A stretch of 39,573 bases of DNA. Source: Clostridium tagluense (GTDB taxonomy: Bacteria > Bacillota > Clostridia > Clostridiales > Clostridiaceae). The notes under the pieces are model-generated. The model was not told the DNA's origin. It did no database searches and was given only the letters and a program-made list of their open reading frames with translations. The DNA lies in assembly GCF_003865095.1 (NCBI RefSeq), contig NZ_BHYK01000038.1, positions 1 through 39,573 on the forward strand, written 5' to 3'. Below are positions 1 through 8,224 of the stretch, one piece after another (the first letter of the stretch is position 1; each line of letters begins with the position of its first letter). A program made the translations under genes and the position numbers.

Positions 1-26
1 AAAATCTCTTTAGAAATATCTGACAT
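1..26 (-). CDS. 5' end of a protein-coding gene running off the window (partial)
   Basis: An ATG at 26-24 on the minus strand opens a frame reading MSDISKEI that runs off the left edge. A strong ribosome binding site (GGAGGAGT, complement of 33-40) lies six bases upstream. Only eight codons are visible, so the product cannot be identified. The start itself is well supported by the site and its spacing. Confidence 0.6.
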
Positions 27-136
27 AAAAATACTCCTCCTTACAATATTTGATAATTAGCTTATCTCAATTATTGCCAAGAAAGAGTACTTTTTATTCT
101 AGTTACACAAAATTATTTATAGGCTCTAATAAGGTC

Positions 137-176
137 AAAAAAGTATCAAGAATATTAACAGTCTTGATACTTTTTT
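137..176. terminator. Bidirectional rho-independent terminator
   Basis: The arms 137-150 and 163-176 are exact complements (core AAGTATCAAG / CTTGATACTT) around a 12-base loop, with A-run and T-run flanks. The structure can therefore stop transcription from either side. On the minus strand it would end the transcript of the small gene at 254-406 before the next gene at the window edge. Confidence 0.8.
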
Positions 177-253
177 TATGGAATTTTATAATGTCAGGCT
201 TTTGCAGTAATTTCCCTTGTTAATTATGATAATTTTTATTCTATACATATAGA

Positions 254-406
254 TTATTTGCCATATAGGCCTTGACCACCTGATGCTGGGCTTTGTGATC
301 CGTAAATCTTTGCTCTCTTAGTATTTTTTTGCTGTGAAGACTTTAATTTTTTTTCTTCAATAATTTTTTTCATTAGTTCCATGCTTTTATTCATATCATT
401 TTTCAT
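254..406 (-). CDS. Small 50-residue lysine-rich protein, function unknown
   Basis: Fifty codons starting ATG AAA AAT GAT, with AGAAGGT seven bases upstream (414-420). The N-terminal part is a charged, probably helical segment (MKNDMNKSMELMKKIIEEKK). It is followed by a basic linker and a Gly/Ser/Gln-rich tail ending GGQGLYGK. I recall clostridial small proteins with a similar helix plus GG(x)L(F/Y)xK tail, but no function is known to me. A promoter-like block (498-545) and a 13-bp hairpin (462-491) lie upstream, and a terminator (137-176) lies downstream, so it looks like a complete monocistronic unit. It has no signal peptide or membrane segment. The gene is easily missed because of its length. 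Confidence 0.6.
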   Translation of the reverse strand: MKNDMNKSMELMKKIIEEKKLKSSQQKNTKRAKIYGSQSPASGGQGLYGK

Positions 407-461
407 ATTTTTTACCTTCTTTTTTTTATTTTTTACATCTTTTACATTAAAAAACTAACTG

Positions 462-491
462 ATACCTTGCAAATGAATATTTGCAAGGTAT
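462..491 (-). other. 13-bp perfect hairpin in the leader of the small gene
   Basis: Arms 462-474 (ATACCTTGCAAAT) and 479-491 are exact complements around a four-base loop. It lies between the promoter-like block (498-545) and the start codon at 406, so it would form in the 5' untranslated RNA. It has no T-tract directly after it on the minus strand, so it is more likely a stabilising or regulatory leader structure than a terminator. Confidence 0.5.
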
Positions 492-497
492 GATTTG

Positions 498-545
498 TTA
501 TTTTATTAATCTATTATACCCCAAAAACAGTCCTTTGGGTGATAA
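498..545 (-). promoter_or_regulatory. Promoter-like block, also present at 29024-29072
   Basis: On the minus strand the block contains GGGGTATAATAG, with a perfect TATAAT at 518-513, about 107 bases ahead of the start codon at 406. A closely similar block occurs at 29024-29072, at almost the same distance from the likely start of the pentapeptide-repeat gene. No TTGACA-like -35 box is present at 16-18 bp, so an alternative sigma factor or an activator is possible. The conserved part upstream of the -10 includes CAAAGGACT. Confidence 0.45.
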
Positions 546-880
546 TATCTATTTTACTCAAAATACATATATCTAAAACATTATCAGCAATCATAAACTT
601 CCAGTTTATCTTATGAAATGTATTTTTTTTAAATCATTTTTAATTTACAATTAATTATTAATTTTGTCACTATACTGACATATATAATTGTTATTATAAG
701 TACATAGAAAGTAATTAATTTTTAATTAAAGTCCCCCTTTAATTAAATATATATTTAACATTACCCCTTAAAGGAACTGGTTAATATAATCAGTTCCTTT
801 TTATTGTATAAAAGTTAGCAAGAAAAAAACTGCTCTCGACTAATAATCCACAAAATAATATGTTTTGTGAACCATATTTG
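546..880. other. Gene-free stretch with two hairpins
   Basis: No convincing reading frame is present. The stretch holds a perfect palindrome at 721-747 (arms TTTAATTAAAG / CTTTAATTAAA, five-base loop TCCCC). It also holds a terminator-like hairpin at 770-800 (arms AAAGGAACTG / CAGTTCCTTT) followed by TTATT on the plus strand. A short plus-strand RNA ending near 803 is conceivable, but I see no strong promoter for it. The second hairpin may instead end the transpeptidase transcript from the minus strand, where the following T-run is short. Confidence 0.4.
770..803 (+). terminator. Rho-independent terminator-like hairpin
   Basis: Ten-bp perfect stem (770-779 with 791-800), 11-base loop, then TTATTG on the plus strand. 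It lies 80 bases beyond the stop codon of the transpeptidase gene, which is on the other strand, so it may serve that gene despite the better T-run on the plus strand. Confidence 0.55.
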
Positions 881-2287
881 CTAATAACAAACAACTGGAA
901 TACCTGCCTCAATATTATCAAATATTACTTTTGCTAAATAGTATGGTGAATTTATGCACCCATGAGACCCATCTGTCTTATATATCTTTCCTCCAAACGC
1001 ATCTCGCCAGCTTGCATCATGAATTCCTATGCCTCCATTAAAGGGCATCCAAAAGTTAACAGGAGAAACGTACCCTGGACCTCTAAGGACTGCATCACTT
1101 TGTTTATATTTTAACTTATAAATTCCTCTTGGCGTTATATGATTAGAACTTGCATTACCTGTAACAACATCTCCCTCTGCTATTAAATCACCGTTTTTAT
1201 AAAACCATAGATGCTGTTTTGTCAGGTCTATTTCTACATAGGTATTCCCAATATCATTTACACCATAGGAAAGGGCAGTTTGAATATATACCGGATCTTT
1301 TGCTATGGTTTGCCCTTCTTTTATGGCTGTAATTAAAGCTTGCGCCTCTTTTACTCTATTAATTGACCAGCCATAATCGCCCCCTCCAATATTTATTGTC
1401 TTTCCTGATGATGAAACAAAATCTCTATTCTTACCAACTGTATTGTAATTTTTAGAAAGTCGATCTATATAATTTTTCACTTCTTTTTCATCAAATATGA
1501 CCTCAAGATTCTCATCAACTGTAAGCCACTTATTTATTGTAGAACCATCTAAAAGTTCTTTATGGTTTCCAAAAGTATAGGTAATTTTTGAAAATACGTA
1601 TTTGTTAAGCATATTTTTTGTATCTATAATTTTGGGGGAACTGGAAGTATATTGTGGTTTAACGTAGCAATTAATAAACTCCAAATCTATTATAGTTTGT
1701 TCCTTAAGTATTGCATCTAATATATGATCATATAAAATGTCTTTATTAACCTTATTTCCATGGACTTCACTTACAATCACATAGCTCTTATCTATATACT
1801 TAAAGCTAGGATTTTTAGGCTCAATTAAATTACTATTAACAAAACAAGAGAGAGTGTCCACTCGTTTTTTTAATAGTTGCTTATCATATTTAATTCCTTC
1901 TATCATTTTAGATGCATCTGTATTAAAAAATGCTAAAATCCATTTATAAGGATTCTGTCTATCTTTTAATTCTTTAAATTGCCCATCCGAATTATATTTT
2001 AAACCAATTTCATTGGCTCTAATTTGTTCATTTTTACCGCCTCGTTCTTTTAGATTTAACGCATAAGTCTGAAGTTTAGATGCCATTTGCTTATTTACTG
2101 CCTCCACATTTTTACCTGAAACATTAATGCAATTTATTGTAGAACCAAAATAAAAATGATTCATGAAATATATTGCCATTCCAAAATATATAACAAGTAA
2201 AGTAAAAATAGAAATTATAATACCTATAACAATTTTCTTGTGCTGTTTAATTAATCTTATTATTTGCTTTTCTACTTCATTTTCCAT
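881..2287 (-). CDS. L,D-transpeptidase (YkuD family) with peptidoglycan-binding domains
   Basis: 468 residues. Residues 17-41 form one membrane-spanning segment after a short basic cytoplasmic stretch, so the rest is exposed outside the cell. The middle (about 60-330) resembles the PG_binding_4 repeats found before YkuD domains. The C-terminal YkuD domain carries the catalytic motif SHGCIN (His442, Cys444, Asn446) and the preceding conserved His423 (GIHDASW). Enzymes of this family cross-link peptidoglycan stem peptides through 3-3 bonds using the catalytic Cys. The ATG at 2287 follows AGGGGTG with good spacing. It is monocistronic and divergent from the thiamine operon. Its exact role (vegetative wall or spore cortex) cannot be read from the sequence. 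Confidence 0.9.
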   Translation of the reverse strand: MENEVEKQIIRLIKQHKKIVIGIIISIFTLLVIYFGMAIYFMNHFYFGSTINCINVSGKNVEAVNKQMASKLQTYALNLKERGGKNEQIRANEIGLKYNSDGQFKELKDRQNPYKWILAFFNTDASKMIEGIKYDKQLLKKRVDTLSCFVNSNLIEPKNPSFKYIDKSYVIVSEVHGNKVNKDILYDHILDAILKEQTIIDLEFINCYVKPQYTSSSPKIIDTKNMLNKYVFSKITYTFGNHKELLDGSTINKWLTVDENLEVIFDEKEVKNYIDRLSKNYNTVGKNRDFVSSSGKTINIGGGDYGWSINRVKEAQALITAIKEGQTIAKDPVYIQTALSYGVNDIGNTYVEIDLTKQHLWFYKNGDLIAEGDVVTGNASSNHITPRGIYKLKYKQSDAVLRGPGYVSPVNFWMPFNGGIGIHDASWRDAFGGKIYKTDGSHGCINSPYYLAKVIFDNIEAGIPVVCY

Positions 2288-2309
2288 AATATTTCACCCC
2301 TTTAAATCA

Positions 2310-2404
2310 AAACAAAATTTATAATAAGTACGCGTCCTTTTTAATCTACATTTCATTTTATGTTCGGACTTACCTACTTAAAACACTTATTATAAATTTT
2401 GTTT
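2310..2404. repeat. 20-bp inverted repeat in the divergent ldt/tenA intergenic region
   Basis: The arms 2310-2329 and 2385-2404 are exact complements (core CAAAATTTATAATAAGT) separated by 55 bases. Weaker similarity continues outward (CCCTTTA on the left, TAAAGGG on the right). The left arm sits just upstream of the transpeptidase ribosome binding site. A looped repressor site or long leader hairpin would fit; no transposase is nearby. Confidence 0.5.
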
Positions 2405-2476
2405 GTAAAGGGATAATTAATTGTAAAATACTGGTTCTTAGCAAGTAAAAAAGTGGCACAATTTATTTTGCTAGTG

Positions 2477-2504
2477 TTGACAAGCTTTTTCATCGGGTTA
2501 TAAT
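2477..2504 (+). promoter_or_regulatory. Consensus SigA promoter of the tenA-thiT operon
   Basis: A perfect -35 TTGACA (2477-2482) and a perfect -10 TATAAT (2499-2504) with a 16-bp spacer. It would start RNA near 2511, directly before the TPP riboswitch. With such a strong promoter, control is expected to lie in the riboswitch rather than at initiation. Confidence 0.85.
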
Positions 2505-2521
2505 AAAAGAAATCAGAATAT

Positions 2522-2608
2522 TTGCTAGGGGTGCACTTGTGCTGAGAAATAGTTTTTACTATTAACCCTTTAACCTGATCTGGATAATACCAGCGTAGGA
2601 AAGCTTAT
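2522..2608 (+). ncRNA. TPP riboswitch aptamer (THI element)
   Basis: The conserved thi-box elements are all present in order: GGGGTGC near 2528, GCTGAGA near 2551, then ACCCTTTAACCTGATCTGG and ATAATACCAGCGTAGGAA ending near 2601. The variable P3 arm lies between the two blocks. The aptamer binds thiamine pyrophosphate. Here it precedes a terminator hairpin (2664-2699), so ligand binding should stop transcription before tenA. Placement ahead of thiamine salvage and uptake genes agrees with the known regulon. Confidence 0.96.
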
Positions 2609-2663
2609 TTATAAACATTATACAAATCATAATGATAAATAATATTTATAAATATAAACTACG

Positions 2664-2699
2664 TGCATATATTCCATTATGGAATATATGCATTTTTTT
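2664..2699 (+). terminator. Riboswitch expression-platform terminator
   Basis: A 13-bp stem (2664-2676 with 2680-2692, TGCATATATTCCA and its complement) is followed by seven T residues. It lies between the TPP aptamer and the tenA ribosome binding site, so it is the expected off-state terminator of the riboswitch. Confidence 0.85.
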
Positions 2700-2743
2700 G
2701 TTTAGGCATCTTTACTTACAAAAAATATTGAAGGGAGAACATT

Positions 2744-3397
2744 ATGAAATTTACAGATTACATATTTGAACAAGTAAAGGAATTTTGGAATTCATATTTA
2801 GAACATCCATTTGTAAAGGAGATAGGAGAAGGTACCTTAGACAGGGAGAAGTTTAAAAACTACCTTATACAGGATTATCTATATTTAAAAGAATACTCAA
2901 AAGTATTTTGCATAGGGCTCGTTAAGTCAAAAACTATGGAAGAGATGAAATTCTATTATAATTCAATAAGAGGAACTATGGAGGATGAGGCAGCGGTTCA
3001 TATAAAATATTTAGAAGGCTTTGGATTAACTGCAAAAGAAACAGAAAAATGTGAATATGATTTAACAACTACGAGTTATACAAGCTATATGCAAGGTGTA
3101 GCACTTACTGGAGATTTAAAGGAAATTGCCCTGGTTACTATGCCTTGTACTTGGAGTTATAGCTACATAGGTAAATATATCAAAAAAACTTATGGATATA
3201 ATCTAGAGGAAAATTTTTTCAAGCCATGGATTGAAGAATATGCTTCTGATGGCTTTACAAAATTCACTAATGACTGGATAGATTATATAAATGATTTGTG
3301 CAAGGATATAAATGAAGAAGAAAAGAAAAAACTATTAGCTATTTTTATGAAATCATGCATGTATGAGTTGAATTTTTGGGATAATGCATATAATTAA
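2744..3397 (+). CDS. tenA: Aminopyrimidine aminohydrolase / thiaminase II TenA
   Basis: 217 residues, typical for TenA. The residues known to be essential in the Bacillus subtilis enzyme are in place: Asp44 (LIQDYLY), Cys135 (TMPCTWSY) and a C-terminal Glu208 (MYELNFW). The enzyme hydrolyses aminomethyl-pyrimidine breakdown products of thiamine to HMP, feeding thiamine salvage, and can cleave thiamine itself. It is cytosolic and soluble. The ATG at 2744 has GAAGGGAG eight bases upstream. It is the first gene after the TPP riboswitch and lies 25 bases before thiT, so both should be repressed when thiamine pyrophosphate is abundant. No thiD, thiE or thiM is in this window. Confidence 0.94.
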   Translation: MKFTDYIFEQVKEFWNSYLEHPFVKEIGEGTLDREKFKNYLIQDYLYLKEYSKVFCIGLVKSKTMEEMKFYYNSIRGTMEDEAAVHIKYLEGFGLTAKETEKCEYDLTTTSYTSYMQGVALTGDLKEIALVTMPCTWSYSYIGKYIKKTYGYNLEENFFKPWIEEYASDGFTKFTNDWIDYINDLCKDINEEEKKKLLAIFMKSCMYELNFWDNAYN

Positions 3398-3422
3398 TGC
3401 ACTATGAAAAAGGAGAATTACA

Positions 3423-4013
3423 ATGATTATTTTAACTGGACTAGTATCAATAATAATATTTATACTTTATATAATGGATTTACGGAAACATAAATTTACA
3501 ACAAAAACAATGGTTATAACAGGTATGATGAGTGCACTGTCATATGTTCTATATATGGTGCCACTTGTAAAGTATCCTCAAGGTGGCGGTATAACATTAA
3601 TGTCTATGCTACCAATCATGATACTCTCTATTCTTTGTGGAAGAACGGCAGGACTTACAGGAGGGATGATATTTGGTCTATGTAAGATTTTAAATGGTGC
3701 CGTTATAATACATCCTGTTCAATTTGTACTAGATTTTATACTATCATCCATGGCACTTGGTTTGGCAGATACCTTTGGGCATGATAAAAAATATAAAATA
3801 ATATGTGGTGGATTATTTGCAACAGGTATTGCGTTGTGTTTTAATATTTTATCTGGAGCATTGTTTTTCGGTCAATATGCACCAAAAGGTATGAATGTTT
3901 TATTATATTCCTGTATATATAACGGTTCAAGTGCAGGAGTTGAGGGGCTCATAACATCAGTACTTTTAGTATTAGTACCTATTAAGAGGTTTTTTAAAGG
4001 TAGGTCACTATAA
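3423..4013 (+). CDS. thiT: ECF transporter S component for thiamine, ThiT
   Basis: 196 residues with about six hydrophobic segments. The ThiT/YuaJ signature is visible: YPQGGGITLMSMLPI near 51-65, a GRTAGLTGG turn near 73, HPVQFVLD near 97-104 and YNGSSAGVEG near 166-175. In the known family this S component binds thiamine with very high affinity and needs the shared EcfA/A'/T energizing module. That module is not in this window and must be supplied elsewhere. It is co-transcribed with tenA under the TPP riboswitch and ends just before a terminator (4012-4044). Confidence 0.93.
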   Translation: MIILTGLVSIIIFILYIMDLRKHKFTTKTMVITGMMSALSYVLYMVPLVKYPQGGGITLMSMLPIMILSILCGRTAGLTGGMIFGLCKILNGAVIIHPVQFVLDFILSSMALGLADTFGHDKKYKIICGGLFATGIALCFNILSGALFFGQYAPKGMNVLLYSCIYNGSSAGVEGLITSVLLVLVPIKRFFKGRSL

Positions 4014-4044
4014 TAGGTTTTAGATTATAAACCTATTTCTTTTA
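4012..4044 (+). terminator. Terminator of the tenA-thiT operon
   Basis: The arms AATAGGTTT (4012-4020) and AAACCTATT (4029-4037) are perfectly complementary, with an eight-base loop and TCTTTTA after the stem. The first arm touches the thiT stop codon. Confidence 0.75.
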
Positions 4045-4083
4045 TAATATACTTTTATGATAAAAGCAACAACATCTTAAGTA

Positions 4084-4123
4084 ATTAAATCATCATCTGC
4101 CATGCTACAATGTCGTTAAAACC
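4084..4123 (-). repeat. Dispersed intergenic repeat, copy 1 (short form)
   Basis: On the minus strand it reads from GGTTTTAACGACAT to GATGATTTAAT, with CAT GGCAG ATG in the middle. It shares both ends with the copies at 8225-8255 and 12165-12254, and its right part with 13127-13156. All copies have the same orientation. It sits in the 240-bp gap between the convergent thiT and pepD ends; nothing else is seen in that gap besides the thiT terminator. Confidence 0.6.
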
Positions 4124-4252
4124 AAAAATTAGGCCATCTATTACTAGTTGTCCTAATTTAATAAGAATAAATAACAATATATAATGTACTATAATAAATA
4201 TAGATACTTTTAATTTCTATGGCGTATTCTTTTTATTTCCCATTCTATAAAT

Positions 4253-5722
4253 TTAGTTTGTTAAATTTATCATTTCTTTTAAAACACTGATTATAAAATC
4301 CCATGTTCTTTCAACAGATGATATGCTTAAATGCTCATATGGAGTATGAATATCATAAACATTTGGACCATAAGAAATAATATCAAGATATGTCATTTTT
4401 TCCATAAAAGCACCACATTCAATACCTGCATGTATAGCTATAACCTGGGGATCTAATTGATATTTTTCCCTGTAAACTTTTTTAAATAATTGCAGCACCT
4501 CAGAGTTTGAATTATATTGCCACTCTGGGTAATGCAAATCATCAATAAACTTGCAGTTAAGTAAACTTGCAACTGCTTCCATTTGATTTATTATGCAGTA
4601 TTTTAAACTTTTTATTGAACTTCTAACATCACTTTCGAAAACTATTTCGTTTTCCAAGGTTCTTATAACACCTAAACTGCTAGAACTTTCAACCAGTTCT
4701 TTTATATCCATGCTCATTGTGATTATCCCATTTGGAATAAGTAATAAAGAAATAATTGCTTTTTCCATTGTATCCTTAGATAAAACTTTATTTGTTTTGC
4801 AGTCACTCTTATTTATTTCAACACAAACTTCTGGGTCTGAGGTTTTAAATTCATTTTTGATTATTGTACTCCATTTATAAATTTCTTTTGTTAAAAAATC
4901 TATCTCCTTACACTTAACAAAAATTACCACCTCTGATTCACGTGGAATAGCGCTTGATTTCATACCCCCATTAATCTCTTTTAAATAAATATCAAAGTCT
5001 TTTGATAAATCGTATAAAATCCTGCCTATGATTTTATTTGCATTACCCCTGCCTTTATTAATGTCTATACCTGAATGGCCTCCTTTTAACCCTCCAATGT
5101 TTATAGAATATGCTAAGTAGCTATCATGAACTTCTTCCCATTCTATTGGAAGTATATGCTTTGTATTTGCACCACCTGCACTGCTTACGAGTAGCTTACC
5201 TTCTTCATCTGAATCTAAATTAATTAATATTTTGCCATTTAAATTGCGAGGATCTATTTTCAAAGCCCCACTCATAGTAGTTTCTTCCTCTGTAGTTAAA
5301 AGAACTTCAAGTCTAGGATGTTGTATATTATCAGAATCAAGTATTGCAAGGGCATATGCTACTGCTATACCATCATCGCCGCCTAGTGTTGTATTATTTG
5401 CATATAACATATCCCCACAAATTCTAAGTTCTATTGGATCTGTCTTAAAATCGTGATTAGTATCTTTATTTTTTTCACATACCATATCCATATGTCCTTG
5501 GATAATTACTCCTGGAATATTCTCATAACCTTTAGTTGCAGGTTTTTTAATAATAACATTCAATGCCTCGTCTTGTATTACTTCCAAATTTCTTTCCCTA
5601 GCAAATGAAACAAAATAATCACTAATAGCCTTTTCATTACCTGATTCTCTTGGTATTTTAGATATTTCTTCAAAATATTTAAAAGTTAAATTGGATTTTA
5701 AATTATTTAATTTTTCTATCAC
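4253..5722 (-). CDS. pepD: Aminoacyl-histidine dipeptidase PepD (M20 family)
   Basis: 489 residues, the usual size for PepD-type M20 metallopeptidases. Metal-site motifs are all visible: GHMDM (His77, Asp79), GGDDG (Asp116), the catalytic Glu pair TTEEE (145-146), a later acidic cluster LDSDEEG (170-174) and the C-terminal HTPYEH (His459). The enzyme is a cytosolic zinc dipeptidase that cleaves Xaa-His and other dipeptides, which suits an organism with two peptide transporters. The start is GTG at 5722, with AGGTG seven bases upstream. It appears monocistronic. A nupC terminator separates it from the upstream gene. Confidence 0.93.
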   Translation of the reverse strand: MIEKLNNLKSNLTFKYFEEISKIPRESGNEKAISDYFVSFARERNLEVIQDEALNVIIKKPATKGYENIPGVIIQGHMDMVCEKNKDTNHDFKTDPIELRICGDMLYANNTTLGGDDGIAVAYALAILDSDNIQHPRLEVLLTTEEETTMSGALKIDPRNLNGKILINLDSDEEGKLLVSSAGGANTKHILPIEWEEVHDSYLAYSINIGGLKGGHSGIDINKGRGNANKIIGRILYDLSKDFDIYLKEINGGMKSSAIPRESEVVIFVKCKEIDFLTKEIYKWSTIIKNEFKTSDPEVCVEINKSDCKTNKVLSKDTMEKAIISLLLIPNGIITMSMDIKELVESSSSLGVIRTLENEIVFESDVRSSIKSLKYCIINQMEAVASLLNCKFIDDLHYPEWQYNSNSEVLQLFKKVYREKYQLDPQVIAIHAGIECGAFMEKMTYLDIISYGPNVYDIHTPYEHLSISSVERTWDFIISVLKEMINLTN

Positions 5723-5791
5723 CTGTTTTCACCTATCCTTTTTATGCTTATATATAAATAATAATACCCTTTAACCTTCGTGGCAAGTGGC

Positions 5792-5820
5792 AAAAAAAAT
5801 AGTGCCTTAATAGGCACTAT
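5792..5820 (-). terminator. Terminator of nupC
   Basis: On the minus strand, the stem ATAGTGCCT / AGGCACTAT (5799-5807 with 5812-5820) and a four-base loop are followed by eight T residues. It ends the nupC transcript before pepD. Confidence 0.85.
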
Positions 5821-5851
5821 GAGACTGTAGAATTACACTCTCAAATACAAT

Positions 5852-5874
5852 GTAACTGTGACTTGTTAAAAAAA
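5852..5874 (-). repeat. Short dispersed repeat, copy A (AACAAGTCACAGTTAC)
   Basis: The minus strand has a T-run followed by AACAAGTCACAGTTAC. The same string occurs at 20238-20259, and with one change at 26074-26097. This copy lies about 75 bases beyond the nupC stop codon, upstream of its terminator. Confidence 0.55.
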
Positions 5875-5949
5875 TCAAATCTTTAACTGATTAAAAATAA
5901 AAAGGTGTACTTAACAAAGCTATTTAATTTTGGTACTTTTTATGATATT

Positions 5950-7152
5950 CTAAATTGCAATAATTAAACCTACAATTAATGCACTTAATATACTTACACA
6001 GAAACCACCTATCATTCCTCTAAAAGCAAGTTTTGATAGTTCACCTCTCTTATCTGGACAGAATACTGATATTCCTGATACACATATTCCCATACTTGAT
6101 ATATTTGCAAAACCTGTTAATGAAACTGCAAGCATAAGTCCTGTTCTATAATCTAATGTGCTCATTACTTTACCAAGTTGTCCAAATGCTACAAACTCAT
6201 TTAACGCCATCTTACTTCCAAGTAATTGTCCTGCAAGTAATATTTCTCCACTCGGTACACCCATTAAATAACCTATTGGTGCAAATGCATATCCAAGTAT
6301 CCCTTCCAGTGATGCTCCAAAGATTCCAAGAAACCCATTAACCATTGCAACTAGTGCTACTATTGCTATAAGCACTGCCCCAATTCCAAGAGCCATATTA
6401 AGTCCTGCAGATGCTCCTTCTGAAATAGCTGATATTAAGTTTTTATTATTACCCTTATTATCTATTTTTAAATTATCTATTTCATTAACTCCTTCTACCT
6501 CTGGAACTAATATTTTAGAGATAATTATACTTCCAAGTGGCACTAATGTACTACCAATTAAAAGATATTCCATAGGTATTCCAAGACCAACATATCCCAT
6601 TATTACACTAACAGACATACTCCCCATACCTGATATAAGCACTAGCATTATTTCACTTTCAGTCATTTTAGGTAAATACTTGCTTACAAGTAATGGTGAA
6701 TCTGTTTGCCCTAAAAACATGTTTGCTACTGCAACAAAACTTTCTACTTTGCTTGTCCCAATAACTTTTTGTATTGCTCCACCTATTATTTTAACAACAA
6801 AGCCTATAACTCCTAGATAAAATAAAGCTCCAACCAATGCTGATACAAATATTATGTTACCTAATACTTGTATACCAAATACCATTCCCGTTGGTGCCGC
6901 AGCATCTGCTAATGATCCAAATACAAATTTCAAACCCTGGCTACCATAGTTTAAGACATTACTAACCCCATCTGATACATTTTGTATAACTATTCTTCCC
7001 AATGGAACTTTAACTAATAAGAATGCCACTACAAATTGTATAACAAATGCCTTAATAATTAGTTTCTTATTAATAAGGCCCTTATTATTTGATACTAAAT
7101 ATAAAATGCCCAGTAAAATTATAATTCCTAATAAATTTCTTGTTATTATCAT
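5950..7152 (-). CDS. nupC: Concentrative nucleoside transporter NupC
   Basis: 400 residues, nearly all hydrophobic, matching the length and profile of bacterial CNT-family symporters. Family motifs are visible: GTSKVES (132-138) and the core NMFLGQTDSPLL (144-155), followed by a glycine/serine-rich re-entrant region (ISGMGSMSVSVIMGYVGLG). These form the nucleoside and cation site in the known CNT structures. It imports nucleosides with H+ or Na+. The ATG at 7152 follows AGAGGAGG. It is monocistronic, with its own terminator at 5792-5820. Together with preTA at 36-38.6 kb it could feed pyrimidine use, but the two loci are far apart. Confidence 0.93.
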   Translation of the reverse strand: MIITRNLLGIIILLGILYLVSNNKGLINKKLIIKAFVIQFVVAFLLVKVPLGRIVIQNVSDGVSNVLNYGSQGLKFVFGSLADAAAPTGMVFGIQVLGNIIFVSALVGALFYLGVIGFVVKIIGGAIQKVIGTSKVESFVAVANMFLGQTDSPLLVSKYLPKMTESEIMLVLISGMGSMSVSVIMGYVGLGIPMEYLLIGSTLVPLGSIIISKILVPEVEGVNEIDNLKIDNKGNNKNLISAISEGASAGLNMALGIGAVLIAIVALVAMVNGFLGIFGASLEGILGYAFAPIGYLMGVPSGEILLAGQLLGSKMALNEFVAFGQLGKVMSTLDYRTGLMLAVSLTGFANISSMGICVSGISVFCPDKRGELSKLAFRGMIGGFCVSILSALIVGLIIAI

Positions 7153-7424
7153 AAATTTCCTCCTCTTTTTAATGCGTACCTTTAGATACTTATTCTTTTC
7201 CCTTTAGAATTCTCCAAAAAAAAATAACAAGTCAATACGCTAGTCCATTTTTTTAAATGTCTTATTAGATTATTTTATACACCTATTTTTATAATCTTAT
7301 AATATTATTATACCTTAGGTTTATAGATATCAGTGTTTTTTTTGAATAATCTGTCGAATTTAATATTAAAAACTAAGTTTCTAAAAAAAATATTACATTT
7401 TATTGTATTGTTTTTTGAAAATTC
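7153..7424. other. Intergenic stretch between nupC and the dha operon
   Basis: Very AT-rich, with no convincing reading frame. The promoter of nupC must lie here; TTGACT is visible on the minus strand near 7230, but I cannot find a convincing -10 box at the right distance. Confidence 0.3.
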
Positions 7425-7464
7425 AAAAAAAGCCTACCCATAGATTACTCTATGAAATAAGCTT
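7425..7464 (-). terminator. Terminator of the gldA-dhaK-dhaL operon
   Basis: On the minus strand a hairpin (CATAGA-GTAA-TCTATG core, extended by AAGC.../...GCTT with G-U pairs and one bulge) is followed by seven T residues at 7431-7425. It lies about 60 bases past the dhaL stop. Confidence 0.75.
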
Positions 7465-7522
7465 ATGTTATTATATATATTTCTTTATTTACTAATACAA
7501 CTGTGTTAATTTTCTATTAGAA

Positions 7523-8161
7523 TTAGCTTTTAATTAAATTTTCTACAACTTCCGTAAATATAATTCCAATAGCTGTTGCTCCAGCATCAGGATGATCTAA
7601 ACTTCTCTCACCAACATAAGTTGCTCTTCCTTTAGATGCCACTATTTTCTTTGTATTCTCGGCACCTATTACAGCCTCTTTTGCACTTTTCTTCATGGCC
7701 TCTAATATTTCTTCATCACCATTAGCACTGACCTTAAGTGATTCTATTGCAGGAATCAAAGCATCAAGTAATGTTTTATCCCCCAGTTTAGCTCCACCTA
7801 TTTTTTGTATTCCATCAGCTGCACTTTGAAGTATTTCTGCAAATTCTTTTAAACTTAATTCTAATTTTCCGTTGGCATATTTACCTGCGCTTCTAAATGC
7901 TGATCCCCAAATTGGACCTGACGCACCGCCACAATGCTCTGTAATTATCATTCCGCAGCCTTTTAAGAACTTTCCAATATCTTCATTTGAAATATCTTCC
8001 CATTCACTTCTTAGTTGTTTAAAACCTTTGGATAATGACATTCCAAAGTCACCGTCTCCTGCTGGAGAATCTAAATCACAAAAATATACTTCATTTCTTA
8101 TTATTATGTCACACATATTATTTACTATATTAACAATGTCCTTTGTTATCAACTTATTCAT
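7523..8161 (-). CDS. dhaL: Dihydroxyacetone kinase subunit DhaL
   Basis: 212 residues. The Mg-nucleotide-binding aspartates of DhaL are present in SPAGDGDFG (Asp31, Asp36, Asp38), with the conserved ASGPIWGSAF, LGDKTLLDAL and DHPDAGATA segments. DhaL carries the bound ADP/ATP that phosphorylates dihydroxyacetone held on DhaK. In PTS-dependent systems, DhaM recharges that nucleotide. No dhaM is found in this operon, so the phosphodonor (free ATP exchange or DhaM encoded elsewhere) is open. The ATG at 8161 follows GGAGGAAT. The 87-base gap to dhaK contains a copy of the dispersed repeat. Confidence 0.94.
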   Translation of the reverse strand: MNKLITKDIVNIVNNMCDIIIRNEVYFCDLDSPAGDGDFGMSLSKGFKQLRSEWEDISNEDIGKFLKGCGMIITEHCGGASGPIWGSAFRSAGKYANGKLELSLKEFAEILQSAADGIQKIGGAKLGDKTLLDALIPAIESLKVSANGDEEILEAMKKSAKEAVIGAENTKKIVASKGRATYVGERSLDHPDAGATAIGIIFTEVVENLIKS

Positions 8162-8224
8162 TTGCTATTCCTCCAATTTTTCTCTAGTACACAATTAGGT
8201 ACATTAGATTATCTAATATTTTTT

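Noticed and set aside
2310-2404. Insertion sequence with terminal inverted repeats
   Set aside because: The 55-base interior has no coding capacity and no flanking target duplication is visible; a looped regulatory site is more likely.
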